A stretch of 64,000 nt of DNA from Bruticola sp004554425 (GCA_958366945.1 CATXCY010000007.1:14082-78081); one strand, 5' to 3'. Shown: positions 7,726 through 16,440, numbered from the stretch's first letter. Numbers and translations are program-made. Notes: generated from the sequence alone by a model not told the origin.

Positions 7726-9351
7726 TTAGTGGCATCCGCAACCGCAGCCGCCCTTTTGGCACTTATCTTCTTTACCTTCGGGAAGGTCGGTGACCAAAGT
7801 TTCGGTGGTGAGAACCATAGCGGCGATAGAGGCAGCGTTTTGTAAGGCAGAGCGAGTGACCTTAGCAGGGTCTACGATACCAGCGGCCATCATATCAACA
7901 TATTCGCACTTGGCGGCGTCGAAACCGTGACCCATAGGAAGCTCTTTTACCTTTTCAGCTACGACGGAGCCTTCGTGGCCGGCGTTTTCGGCGATAACCT
8001 TAACGGGTACATCCAAAGCGCGACGGACGATATCTACGCCAACAGCTTCGTCGCCTTCGAGTTTGACATTGTCCAAAACGCTGGCAATGTGAGCCAAAGT
8101 GGAACCACCACCAGGGACGATACCTTCCTCAACAGCAGCGCGAGTAGCGGAAAGAGCATCTTCAATGCGGTGCTTCTTCTCTTTGAGCTCGGTCTCGGTA
8201 GCGGCACCGACGCGGATAACGGCTACGCCGCCCAGCAACTTGGCCAAACGCTCTTGGAGCTTCTCGCGGTCGAAGGAAGAATCGGAAGCTTCGATCTGGT
8301 GACGAATTTGTTCAATGCGAGCCTTAAGCTGCTCTTTGTCGCCACGACCGTCAACAATAGTAGTATCCTCTTTGCTGATACGTACGCTGTTGGCCTGACC
8401 AAGCATTTCCAAAGTGACTTTGTCCATCTTAATGCCCAAGTCGTCGCTGACAACCTGACCGCCGGTCAAGATAGCGATATCTTTAAGCATCTCTTTGCGT
8501 CTGTCACCGAAGCCAGGAGCCTTAACGGCGGCAACCTGGAGCACGCCACGCAACTTGTTGAGTACCAAAGCGGCTAAGCCTTCGCCATCGACATCTTCAG
8601 CGATGATAACGATAGGACGACCGGAACGAGCGACCTTCTCCAAGATAGGAGCGATGTCGGCGATAGAGCTGATCTTCTTCTCGCTGATAAGGATGTAAGG
8701 CTCTTTGAAGGCGGCTTCCATCTTATCGGTATCGGTTACGAAGTAAGGAGAGATGTAACCTTTGTCAAATTGCATACCTTCGACGTACTCGAGGTTGGTG
8801 TGCATAGTCTTGGACTCTTCGACGGTCACAACACCATCTTTACCAACTTTAGCCATAGCTTCAGCAATGATATCGCCGATGGCCTTATCGTTGTTGGCGG
8901 AGATCATGGCTACCTGAGCGGTAGCTTCACGAGTCTCAACGGGCTTGGCAATCTTGTGAATTTCGTCAACGATAGCTTCTACAGCAGCTTCGATACCACG
9001 TTTGATGAAGAGAGGATTGGCTCCGGCGGTAACATTCTTCATACCTTCGCGAATAATGGCCTGGGCCAATACGGTAGCTGTGGTAGTACCGTCACCGGAT
9101 ACATCGTTGGTCTTGGAAGCTACTTCGCGAACGAGCTGAGCGCCCATGTTCTGGAAAGGATCCTCTACCTCAACCTCTTTGGCAATGGTAACGCCGTCAT
9201 TGGTGATGGTGGGAGAACCGAACTTGCGATCCAAAACCACGTTACGACCACGCGGGCCGAGAGTAATCTTTACGGCGTCGGCTACGGCATTGGCGCCGAG
9301 CTCTAAAGCTTTGCGAGCTTCCTGAGAATAAAGAATCTGCTTTGCAGCCAT
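7726..9351 (-). CDS. groEL: Chaperonin GroEL with cysteine-rich tail
   Basis: 60-kDa chaperonin subunit that folds proteins in an ATP-driven double ring with GroES. All family landmarks are present: ITLGPRGRNVVLD near the start, the NDGVTIAKEVE and DGTTTATVLA ATP-site motifs, and GGGSTL in the C-terminal equatorial domain. The 541-residue length is normal. The tail is odd: where most GroELs end in Gly-Gly-Met repeats, this one ends KCQKGGCGCGCH, with cysteines at 531, 536, 538 and 540 and a final histidine. It is downstream of groES in one operon with a 92-base gap. Confidence 0.98.
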   Translation of the reverse strand: MAAKQILYSQEARKALELGANAVADAVKITLGPRGRNVVLDRKFGSPTITNDGVTIAKEVEVEDPFQNMGAQLVREVASKTNDVSGDGTTTATVLAQAIIREGMKNVTAGANPLFIKRGIEAAVEAIVDEIHKIAKPVETREATAQVAMISANNDKAIGDIIAEAMAKVGKDGVVTVEESKTMHTNLEYVEGMQFDKGYISPYFVTDTDKMEAAFKEPYILISEKKISSIADIAPILEKVARSGRPIVIIAEDVDGEGLAALVLNKLRGVLQVAAVKAPGFGDRRKEMLKDIAILTGGQVVSDDLGIKMDKVTLEMLGQANSVRISKEDTTIVDGRGDKEQLKARIEQIRHQIEASDSSFDREKLQERLAKLLGGVAVIRVGAATETELKEKKHRIEDALSATRAAVEEGIVPGGGSTLAHIASVLDNVKLEGDEAVGVDIVRRALDVPVKVIAENAGHEGSVVAEKVKELPMGHGFDAAKCEYVDMMAAGIVDPAKVTRSALQNAASIAAMVLTTETLVTDLPEGKEDKCQKGGCGCGCH

Positions 9352-9443
9352 GATAACTTGTCTCCTAATTTTAAATTGTAATCAAAAAATATATTCTGAC
9401 CGGCTTTGACAATAGTCAAAACCGTTCCCCCCTCGGCAACAAT

Positions 9444-9731
9444 TTACAGAACGGCCAAAATGTCGCTCTCTTTGATAATAAGATAGACTTCACCGTCTAA
9501 CTTAAGTTCGGTACCGGAATATTTGCCATACAGAACCTTGTCGCCGACTTTTACTTCCATAGGAAGGTACTCACCGTCTTCGGATTTGCGGCCGGGACCA
9601 ACAGCGATAACTTCACCCTTTTGGGGCTTCTCTTTGGCAGTTTCGGGAATATATAAACCACCGGCGGTCTTTTCCTCGGAAGGCGCGGGCTTTACAATAA
9701 TGCGCTCGCCTAAAGGACGAATACTGGACAT
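9444..9731 (-). CDS. groES: Co-chaperonin GroES
   Basis: 95-residue lid of the GroEL chamber. It begins MSSIRPLGERIIVKPA; the GGLYIPETAKEKPQKG mobile loop and the GDKVLYGKYSG and YLIIKESDILAVL strands follow. The ATG at 9731 is chosen because a GGAGG site lies 6 bases upstream; the open frame extends 19 codons further without homology. It is first in the groESL operon, driven by a promoter at 9915-9943. I found no CIRCE operator in the leader. Confidence 0.97.
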   Translation of the reverse strand: MSSIRPLGERIIVKPAPSEEKTAGGLYIPETAKEKPQKGEVIAVGPGRKSEDGEYLPMEVKVGDKVLYGKYSGTELKLDGEVYLIIKESDILAVL

Positions 9732-9914
9732 TTTCTTACCTCCATTGTCTGGGACGCTCACGCTCCCCAAAACACTCCCCCGCTGCAACTTCGAAAGCTA
9801 CTTTTCTTTTGCTTCCCAGACTGCATTTATCATGAAAAAGGAGACCTTCTAGCCTCCTCCGCTACATATTGCAATCTATGCAAGCGTATTCTAAGCGCTC
9901 TCCCCCGCCTATAA

Positions 9915-9943
9915 TTTATAACCGTTGGCCCCGCACAAAACAA
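9915..9943 (-). promoter_or_regulatory. Promoter of groES-groEL
   Basis: On the minus strand TTGTTT (9938-9943), a 17-base spacer and TATAAA (9915-9920). The resulting leader would be about 180 bases and includes a weak GGAG/CTCC hairpin followed by five T at about 9836-9860. Confidence 0.6.
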
Positions 9944-10002
9944 GTGGTTAAGCGTTAGAAGAATAATAGAATTTTAAGGACCCGTTCTGCAAACACCATA
10001 CC

Positions 10003-10031
10003 TTGCACCTAGCAATTTTCTGTGATATAGT
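10003..10031 (+). promoter_or_regulatory. Promoter of the rimP-nusA-infB operon
   Basis: TTGCAC (10003-10008), a 17-base spacer and TATAGT (10026-10031), upstream of a leader of about 130 bases. Confidence 0.7.
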
Positions 10032-10067
10032 TTAGTTATCTTAATTTGCCTTCTGTAGTTTATGAGG

Positions 10068-10093
10068 AGAGTGGCTCGTCCGCTCTTTTTTTT
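10068..10093 (+). terminator. Intrinsic terminator in the leader of the nusA operon
   Basis: AGAGTGG pairs with CCGCTCT (7 pairs, one G-T, loop of 5) and is followed by a run of seven further T. It starts about 30 bases after the likely transcription start and 70 bases before rimP, so it could act as an attenuator for the whole operon. Confidence 0.7.
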
Positions 10094-10165
10094 CTGTAAG
10101 CGAAGTTTGCTAACAGGCACAGGTGGTGGGTTGAGAATTGTTTGCATTTCTGAAGGAAGTTCCAC

Positions 10166-10498
10166 TTGGCGAAAATAAGCGAGAAAACACTAAACTTAAT
10201 CCGTACGGAAGCCGCCCTTATTGCTCAACCTTTCGGCTTAGTTGTTAAAAACGTTGAGTATGTACGTGAGGACGGCCTTTGGTATTTAAGAGTGACTGTG
10301 GATCATGAAGCAAAAGATCCCTCTCAGAGGCCGACTCCGGTTACCTTGGAAGACTGCACTAGAGTGCACCGTCCTCTGTCCAAGCGTTTAGATGAGTTGG
10401 ATCCGATAAAAGGCACCTACTATTTAGAAGTTTCCTCGCCCGGCTCTAGCGCATCGCCTAATTCTTGCGAAGAGACCGCCGGAACTGAACCAAACTAA
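10166..10498 (+). CDS. rimP: Ribosome maturation factor RimP, N-terminal domain only
   Basis: RimP helps assemble the 30S subunit. The first 95 residues match the N-terminal domain: LIAQPFGLVVKNVEYVREDG, WYLRVTVDHE, then LEDCTRVHRPLSKRLDE and YYLEVSSPG. Normal RimP continues after SSPG with a DRPL segment and an SH3-like C-terminal domain, giving about 150 residues. Here the protein ends 17 residues later in an unrelated Ser/Glu-rich tail. nusA starts only 17 bases after the stop, so there is no room for a hidden frame-shifted domain. The start is TTG, with GAAGGAAG upstream. First gene of the operon. Confidence 0.85.
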   Translation: MAKISEKTLNLIRTEAALIAQPFGLVVKNVEYVREDGLWYLRVTVDHEAKDPSQRPTPVTLEDCTRVHRPLSKRLDELDPIKGTYYLEVSSPGSSASPNSCEETAGTEPN

Positions 10499-10515
10499 GG
10501 AGCAGCGCAGTTATC

Positions 10516-11625
10516 ATGTCAGAGATGATGAGTAAAGATCAAAGGGAACAACTCTTAGCGGCCCTCGATGCTCTCGAGCGCGAGCGCAAATTGCCTAAAG
10601 AGAAGATCATAGAGGCCATTGAAGACGCCCTTCAGAAAGCCTATGAGCGCAACTACGGCACCAATCAGCAAGTGATCGTCGAATTAGACCGCGATACCGC
10701 CGACTTGCATATTTGGTTGCGCAAAACTGTTGTCCCCGAAGTAATGGACAGCAATCGCGAGATTAAGCTTGAAGACGCCGAGCAACTGGCCCCCAACGTT
10801 GAAGTCGGTATGGAAATCGATATCGAAACCACCAACGAAAACTTCGGCCGTATTGCCGCCCAGAGTGCCAAGCAAGTTATTTTGCAACGTATGCGTGAGT
10901 TTGAGCGTGATATTATCCGTGACGAATTTAGTGACAGACGCGGCAAGCTTATGAGCGGTACAGTTACTCGCCACGAGCGCCGTGAAATCACTGTCGATCT
11001 GGGACGTGCCGAGGGTATTATTCCTCCTTCCGAGCAAGCCCATAGCGAGTTCTTCCACGTCGGAGATCGCATAAAAGCTTTAGTTCTCGAAGTTAAGGAC
11101 GGCCCTCATGGTCCGCAAATTATCTTGTCTCGTTCCTCCCCCGGTTTACTTAAATGCCTCTTCGAAACTCAAGTACCCGAAATCGAAAAAGGCGTAGTTC
11201 AGATTAAAGCCGTCGTTCGTGAAGCCGGTTTACGCTCCAAGATCGCCGTGCGCTCCACCGATCCCAACGTAGATCCCGTGGGAGCTTGCGTAGGCCCCAA
11301 AGGCAGCCGCGTTCAAGGCATCGTCGAGGAGTTGCGCAACGAAAAGATCGACGTTATTCCGTGGTCTGACAATATTGAAGAATTTATTGCCAACGCTTTG
11401 CAACCCAGCCGCGTGACCAAAGTCATTCCCAACAAGGAACAGAACAATGCTGTAGTAATCGTTCCCGATCAGCAGCTACCTTTGGCTATCGGTCGTGAAG
11501 GTCAGAATGCCCGTCTGGCTGCCAAACTCACCGGTTGGCATATCGATATCAAGAGCGAATCTAGCGCTGCCGCCGAAGCGGCCAAGAAGCAAGCTGCCGA
11601 AGCAGCTAAGCAAGAAGGAGAATAA
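10516..11625 (+). CDS. nusA: Transcription termination/antitermination factor NusA
   Basis: RNA polymerase-associated factor that modulates pausing, termination and antitermination. The 369-residue protein has the N-terminal polymerase-binding domain (about 1-130), an S1 domain (about 135-200, GTVTRHERREITVDLGRAEG) and two KH domains. KH signatures include PVGACVGPKGSRVQ in KH1 and LAIGREGQNARLAA in KH2. It lacks the C-terminal acidic repeats of E. coli NusA, as in most non-proteobacterial forms, and ends in an Ala/Lys/Glu tail. GGAG precedes the ATG. Confidence 0.97.
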   Translation: MSEMMSKDQREQLLAALDALERERKLPKEKIIEAIEDALQKAYERNYGTNQQVIVELDRDTADLHIWLRKTVVPEVMDSNREIKLEDAEQLAPNVEVGMEIDIETTNENFGRIAAQSAKQVILQRMREFERDIIRDEFSDRRGKLMSGTVTRHERREITVDLGRAEGIIPPSEQAHSEFFHVGDRIKALVLEVKDGPHGPQIILSRSSPGLLKCLFETQVPEIEKGVVQIKAVVREAGLRSKIAVRSTDPNVDPVGACVGPKGSRVQGIVEELRNEKIDVIPWSDNIEEFIANALQPSRVTKVIPNKEQNNAVVIVPDQQLPLAIGREGQNARLAAKLTGWHIDIKSESSAAAEAAKKQAAEAAKQEGE

Positions 11626-11627
11626 GC

Positions 11628-11960
11628 GTGTCAACCAGCTCGTCTAGAATCCCTGAGCGCATGTGCGTAGCGTGCCGTCAAATGAGATCGAGAGACGGGC
11701 TGTTTCGCCTTGTAAGACCTACAGAAGGCGGAGCTATCGTTGTCAACCAAGATGGCAAGATATGTGGCAAGGGCTTTTATATTTGCCGCTCCGCCGAGTG
11801 TCTAAAAAAATTAGAGAAAGACAAGCGGCTGCGTAAGAATTTCAGCACAAAGTTATCTGAGGAAGCGCTTCTGTGGTTAAAAGAACAGCTAGAGCGCCAA
11901 GAGGCCAACCTGACCGAACCTGCGGCAGCATCTTGTAGTGAGGAAGTGAAAGATTTATGA
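11628..11960 (+). CDS. ylxR: YlxR-family RNA-binding protein
   Basis: 110-residue member of the YlxR (DUF448) family found between nusA and infB in many bacteria. It carries the signature RMCVACRQMRSRDGLFRLVR and the GKGFYICRSAECLKK motif. The start is GTG two bases after the nusA stop, with AAGGAGAAT upstream, and the gene overlaps infB by four bases (ATGA). Family members are nucleoid or RNA-associated regulators, but the role here is not shown. The usual L7Ae-like neighbour is absent. A Glu/Ala-rich tail extends the family core. Confidence 0.92.
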   Translation: MSTSSSRIPERMCVACRQMRSRDGLFRLVRPTEGGAIVVNQDGKICGKGFYICRSAECLKKLEKDKRLRKNFSTKLSEEALLWLKEQLERQEANLTEPAAASCSEEVKDL

Positions 11961-14890
11961 GTACTAATACCAATGCCGGGGGCAAAATTCGCGTTTATGA
12001 ATTAGCCCGCGAGCTAGGCATCGAAGACAGCAAATCTCTGATCAATATCCTCAGGGGAATGGGCTATCCTGTTAAAACTGCTGCCAACAGTATTCCCAAC
12101 GAGGCTGTGCAAAAAGTGCGCGAAACTGTGACTCCCCATTTGGAGCAATTGCGTCGCGAAGCGCAGGCCAAGACCAAAGCCCAAGAAGAAGAAGCTCGGG
12201 CCAAGTCTGCCGCTAGCAAGCCTGCCGTGCGTATTGCCAAACGAGCTACCCAAGAAGAAAAACAAGCTCTTATCGAGCGTAAAATTAACCGCAACGAAGA
12301 GAATAACAATCCTCGTCCTATTCGCACTAGCAACGTAAAAGTACGCCAAACTGCCAGTGCTTTCCGCCGCACCACTTTGGGCGGCATTCGTCCTATTACC
12401 CGCAATATTAGCCCCACTTTCCGCGCCCAAGAAGCTGCTGAAAAAGCCGCTAAAGAAGCTGCCGAAAAGGCTGCTGAAAAGGCTGCTGAAAAAGCCGCTC
12501 AAGAAGCCGCCGAAAAGGCTGCTAAAGAGGCTGCTGAAAAAGCCGCTCGTGAAGCCGCCGAAAAGGCTGCTAAAGAGGCTGCTGAAAAAGCCGCTCGTGA
12601 AAAGGCCGAGAGAGAAGCCAAAGAAGCCGCCGAGAAAGAGGCTCAGCGTTTGGCCGCCGTCAAGGAGCAAAATCGCAAGCGTTCCGCCAATAAACGTCAG
12701 GACGACGACGATGAGGAGAATGAAAAAGAAATGGTCGATTTGCCGATCATTTCTCCTGAAGAGATGGGTATAAAACAAGATGAGAGTATTTCTCTCTCTA
12801 CTCCTATCACTGGTATTTCTGTAGAAGACGCTTTCTCTTCCGACTTTGGCAGCAATGTCAGCAATTATGAGAGCGGTCGTAACAATCGCAATTCCGGCGA
12901 AGGTCGTCCAGCTCGCGTGAAGGGCGGCCACAACAATAACCAGCCCAACCGCAATAATATGCAAAACAATCGCGGCGGCCAAGGTCATAACAACCAACGC
13001 GGCAACAACCAACGCGGCGGTGCGCAAAATAATCGCAACCAGCGCGGCGGTATGCAAAACAATCGCAACCAGCGCGGCAACCAGCGCGGCAACCAGCGCG
13101 GCGGTCACGCTTCTCAGCCTCAACAGCCTGTCGCTCAGCCTCAGGAAAAGACTATCATTATCCCCGAAGTTATTTCCTTGGCCGATTTGGCTACTCGCAT
13201 GGGTCGCCCCGCCAACAACTTGATCAGCACCTTTGTACGCCAGGGCAAGATGGTTTCCATCAACCAGGCTCTCTCCTACGAAGAAGCTCGCGACTTGGCT
13301 CTTTCTTACGGCTACAAAGTGGGCGAAATGTCCACTGAAGACGTACCTTTGGAACTTATCGACGAAGATGATGGCAAGCTCGTTTCTCGTCCTCCCGTTA
13401 TCTCCGTTTTAGGTCACGTAGACCACGGTAAGACTTCCCTTTTGGACGCTATCCGCCGTACTTCCGTAGTTTCCGGCGAAGCTGGTGGTATTACTCAAAC
13501 TATAGGTGCTTACACAGTCACTCACGACGGCCAAAAGATTACCTTCATCGATACCCCTGGTCATGAAGCTTTCACTCAAATGAGAGCTCGCGGCGCTGCC
13601 ATTACCGATATTGCTATTTTGGTAGTAGCGGCCAACGACGGCGTTATGCCTCAAACTATTGAAGCTATCAACCACGCCAGAGCGGCCAACTTGCCTATTA
13701 TCGTAGCTATCAACAAGATAGACTTACCCGAATCCAACCCCGATAGAGTTATGACCCAGCTCACTGAGTACGGACTCTTAGCCGAGGAATGGGGCGGCGA
13801 TACCGTCATGTGCAAGATTTCCGCCAAAAAGAATATTGGATTAGATGATCTCTTAGAGATGGTTATCCTTCAGGCCGAGACTATGGAACTTAAGGCCAAC
13901 CCCAATACTAAAGCTCAAGGTGCTATTATCGAAGGCTCTATCGACAAGGGTAAAGGCCCGGTCGCTACCGTCTTGGTACAAAACGGTACTTTGAAAGTTG
14001 GCGATACTGTAGTCGTAGGCAAAACTTGGGGCAGATTACGCGCTTTGCTTAATGAAAAAGGCAAAAACATTAAGAACGCCGGCCCTTCCATTCCTGTGGA
14101 AATTGTCGGTCTGGAAGCCGTTCCCGATGCCGGTGATCACTTGCAAGTAGTGGAAGACGAGAAGATGGCCCGCCAGGTTTCCGAAGCTCGTACCGCTAAA
14201 GCTAGACATACCCGCATCAATTCCGGCAGTCGTCAGACTCTGGAAAGCCTCTTTGCCGACTTGCAAAACGGCGTAGCCAAAGATCTCAACTTGCTGGTAA
14301 AAGCTGAAAGCCACGGTAGTTTGCAAGCTTTGACTCAGTCGCTGAACAAGCTCAGCACTGATGAAGTAGCCGTAAAGATCATCCACTCCGGCGTAGGTGC
14401 TATTTCCGAAACAGACGTTATGTTGGCTTCTGCTTCTAAAGCTATTATTATCGGCTTCAATGTCCGTCCCGGCGCTATGGTTAAACGCTTGGCCGATATG
14501 GAAGAAGTCGAGATTCGCACCTACCGCATCATTTACGAAGTTATCGAGCATATCAAGAAGGCTATGTCCGGTTTGCTTACTCCCAACATCGAAGAAGTTG
14601 TCTTGGGTAAAGCTGAAGTGCGTCAAGTCTTCAAGATTAGTAAAATTGGTAAAGTGGCCGGTTGCTACGTTACCGAAGGTAAAGTGGTACGTGGCGGTTT
14701 GTGCCGTCTGTTGCGTGACGATGTAGTCATCTACGAGAGCACTATCGACACTCTGCGCCGCTTCAAAGATGACGCTCGCGAAGTCTTGGAAGGCTTCGAG
14801 TGCGGCTTGACAATTACCAACTACGCCGACTTACAGGAAGGCGATGTGGTGGAATGCTACCAAAAAGTAGAACACCAGCGCGAACTGTAA
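11957..14890 (+). CDS. infB: Translation initiation factor IF-2
   Basis: GTPase that brings initiator tRNA to the 30S subunit. The 977-residue protein starts with an IF2_N domain (KIRVYELARELGIEDSKSLI). A long linker includes an Ala/Lys/Glu repeat tract (about residues 157-230) and an Asn/Gln/Arg/Gly-rich tract (about 315-390). A second IF2_N-like segment follows, then the GTPase domain with GHVDHGKTSLLD at about residue 486, DTPGHEAF and NKIDLP, and domains II-IV. The core is standard; the linker is unusual for its two low-complexity tracts. Translationally coupled to ylxR. Confidence 0.98.
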   Translation: MSTNTNAGGKIRVYELARELGIEDSKSLINILRGMGYPVKTAANSIPNEAVQKVRETVTPHLEQLRREAQAKTKAQEEEARAKSAASKPAVRIAKRATQEEKQALIERKINRNEENNNPRPIRTSNVKVRQTASAFRRTTLGGIRPITRNISPTFRAQEAAEKAAKEAAEKAAEKAAEKAAQEAAEKAAKEAAEKAAREAAEKAAKEAAEKAAREKAEREAKEAAEKEAQRLAAVKEQNRKRSANKRQDDDDEENEKEMVDLPIISPEEMGIKQDESISLSTPITGISVEDAFSSDFGSNVSNYESGRNNRNSGEGRPARVKGGHNNNQPNRNNMQNNRGGQGHNNQRGNNQRGGAQNNRNQRGGMQNNRNQRGNQRGNQRGGHASQPQQPVAQPQEKTIIIPEVISLADLATRMGRPANNLISTFVRQGKMVSINQALSYEEARDLALSYGYKVGEMSTEDVPLELIDEDDGKLVSRPPVISVLGHVDHGKTSLLDAIRRTSVVSGEAGGITQTIGAYTVTHDGQKITFIDTPGHEAFTQMRARGAAITDIAILVVAANDGVMPQTIEAINHARAANLPIIVAINKIDLPESNPDRVMTQLTEYGLLAEEWGGDTVMCKISAKKNIGLDDLLEMVILQAETMELKANPNTKAQGAIIEGSIDKGKGPVATVLVQNGTLKVGDTVVVGKTWGRLRALLNEKGKNIKNAGPSIPVEIVGLEAVPDAGDHLQVVEDEKMARQVSEARTAKARHTRINSGSRQTLESLFADLQNGVAKDLNLLVKAESHGSLQALTQSLNKLSTDEVAVKIIHSGVGAISETDVMLASASKAIIIGFNVRPGAMVKRLADMEEVEIRTYRIIYEVIEHIKKAMSGLLTPNIEEVVLGKAEVRQVFKISKIGKVAGCYVTEGKVVRGGLCRLLRDDVVIYESTIDTLRRFKDDAREVLEGFECGLTITNYADLQEGDVVECYQKVEHQREL

Positions 14891-14902
14891 TTTGAGCTTA
14901 GG

Positions 14903-14987
14903 GCCCGCCGTCAAATGGTGCATAGCTAAGGGGATGATAAGCCATTCTTCTCCTTTGCTTAGCAAGTTGCGGTGGGCTTTTGGTTTT
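14903..14987 (+). terminator. Large hairpin between infB and rbfA
   Basis: GCCCGCCG (14903-14910) pairs with CGGTGGGC (14970-14977). A nested GCTAAG/CTTAGC stem and a GGGGA/TCTCC stem lie inside, and TTTTGGTTTT follows. It could be a partial terminator or an mRNA processing site between the two genes. Confidence 0.55.
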
Positions 14988-15031
14988 AAATCACCAATAA
15001 CAAATCATCAAATAAGGACATAATAAACTTT

Positions 15032-15436
15032 ATGAATCATCATTTAGTACGCTTGCGCGGTCTCATTTTAGAGGTTGGCAACGAAATTATCCATCGTGTG
15101 AAAGATCCCGCTGTCTTCCCTCCCGAAAAGGAAGGCCAAGAGATTATCACTTTGACAGATGTAGATTTAAGTGCCGATACTTCTTTAGCTAAATTTTATG
15201 TCAGCATTATGGCTCCTGAAGACAGACAAAAAGCTATTATCGATGGCTTAAATAAAGCTAAAGGTTTCTTACGCCGTGAATTGGCTAAAGAGCTGTGCAT
15301 TAAGAATATTCCTTCGGTAGTTTTCTTCCGTGATCAAACTCAAGAAAAAGCCGAACATATGTTAAGTTTATTGGAAAGCCTGAATATTCCTAAAGCTGAT
15401 AAAAATGACTATAATTACGAGGAAAAGGATTTCTAA
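15032..15436 (+). CDS. rbfA: Ribosome-binding factor A
   Basis: 134-residue KH-like protein that binds the 30S subunit during late maturation of 16S rRNA. It matches the family through RLRGLILEVGNEIIHRVKDP, the ITLTDVDLSADTSLAKFYVSI strand region, GFLRRELAKELCIKNIP and FFRDQTQEKAEHM. It follows infB after a structured gap and precedes nrnA by three bases, so the two are one unit. Confidence 0.95.
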   Translation: MNHHLVRLRGLILEVGNEIIHRVKDPAVFPPEKEGQEIITLTDVDLSADTSLAKFYVSIMAPEDRQKAIIDGLNKAKGFLRRELAKELCIKNIPSVVFFRDQTQEKAEHMLSLLESLNIPKADKNDYNYEEKDF

Positions 15437-15439
15437 AGT

Positions 15440-16423
15440 ATGGATTGCCATTACCAAATTCCTCCCGAATGTCAAAAAATAGCTCAAATTCTGCTGCAAA
15501 GCGACAATATTTTAGTTGTACCTCATATAAATATTGATGGTGACGACTTGGGTAGTATGGTAGCTTGTGCTCAAGTTTTGAAATTCTTACGCAAAAAATA
15601 CTATTTATACAGTCCCGACGGAGCGCCAGAAGTTTTCCGTTTTATAAGCGGTACAACTGAAATTCACACTGAGTTGCCTGCCCAAGCTCATTTTGATGTA
15701 GCTTTGGTTTTGGAATGTCCTCAGCAAAGCCGCTTACCGCAAGACTTGAATTTGCGCCAAGTTTGTCAAACAATTATCAATTTAGATCATCATCCCATGA
15801 ATAAGCTGGAAGCGGACTACAATTGGATAGATCCTAGTTTTGCTGCTTTGGGTGAAATGCTCTATTTTGTCTTTAAGGCTATGGATGTGGAAATTAACCG
15901 CGACTGTGCCGAAGCTCTCTATACTTCTATAGTATCCGACTCCGGCTCTTTCCGTTTTTCCAAAACGTCTGCGCGTACTCATCAAGTAGCTGCTCATTTG
16001 GTAAGCATTTTAGGCGACATCAGCTACGTACATAATAATATTTTCAGTGGTTTTACTTTAAATGACTTAAAGTTGCAAGCTATGTGTATGCAAACTTTAA
16101 AAACTTATGCCGATGGCAAGTTGGTGACAGCTTGTCTTACTGAAGATATGTTAAAAGCTTGTGGTGTAGATGAAAATAACACCCAAATGCTTTTAGGGCG
16201 CTTAAATGTATTGCGCGGCAGCGAAATTTTCGCTTTCTTTAAGGCTGTGGTTCCGGGAGAAGTGCGCGTCTCGTTGCGCTCTACCGGCCGCAAAATTAAC
16301 GATGTTGCTGCTCAACATGAAGGCGGCGGCCATGACCAAGCGGCAGCTTGCCGTTTCCATGATAAAACTTTGGAAGAAGTTTATAATATACTTCTCCCGG
16401 AATTATTGGCTAAATTCGAATAA
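15440..16423 (+). CDS. nrnA: DHH-family phosphoesterase, NrnA/oligoribonuclease type
   Basis: 327-residue DHH/DHHA1 protein expected to degrade short oligoribonucleotides or pAp with Mn2+. Seen motifs: VPHINIDGDDLGS (the HxNxDGD metal site), the LDHHP motif that names the family, and EGGGHDQAAACRF, the DHHA1 substrate-binding motif. Length and placement after rbfA are typical. The AGGAAAAGGA ribosome site overlaps the end of rbfA. No truB or ribF follows, unlike many operons of this type. Confidence 0.92.
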   Translation: MDCHYQIPPECQKIAQILLQSDNILVVPHINIDGDDLGSMVACAQVLKFLRKKYYLYSPDGAPEVFRFISGTTEIHTELPAQAHFDVALVLECPQQSRLPQDLNLRQVCQTIINLDHHPMNKLEADYNWIDPSFAALGEMLYFVFKAMDVEINRDCAEALYTSIVSDSGSFRFSKTSARTHQVAAHLVSILGDISYVHNNIFSGFTLNDLKLQAMCMQTLKTYADGKLVTACLTEDMLKACGVDENNTQMLLGRLNVLRGSEIFAFFKAVVPGEVRVSLRSTGRKINDVAAQHEGGGHDQAAACRFHDKTLEEVYNILLPELLAKFE

Positions 16424-16440
16424 TTTCAACTGAGCTTGGC

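Noticed and set aside
8770..9306. Long plus-strand frames inside groEL
   Set aside because: Shadow of a conserved gene with strong codon bias.
9789..10165. CIRCE operator upstream of groES
   Set aside because: No TTAGCACTC and inverted partner found.
12420..12640. Tandem DNA repeat that might be a CRISPR array or minisatellite
   Set aside because: The repeats are in frame within infB and vary; they encode the Ala/Lys/Glu linker. No CRISPR array is visible in the window.
12014..13123. A 369-codon antisense frame inside infB rich in Ala, Val, Phe and Ser
   Set aside because: It mirrors the Ala/Lys and RGG-like tracts of infB; no homology or start signal.
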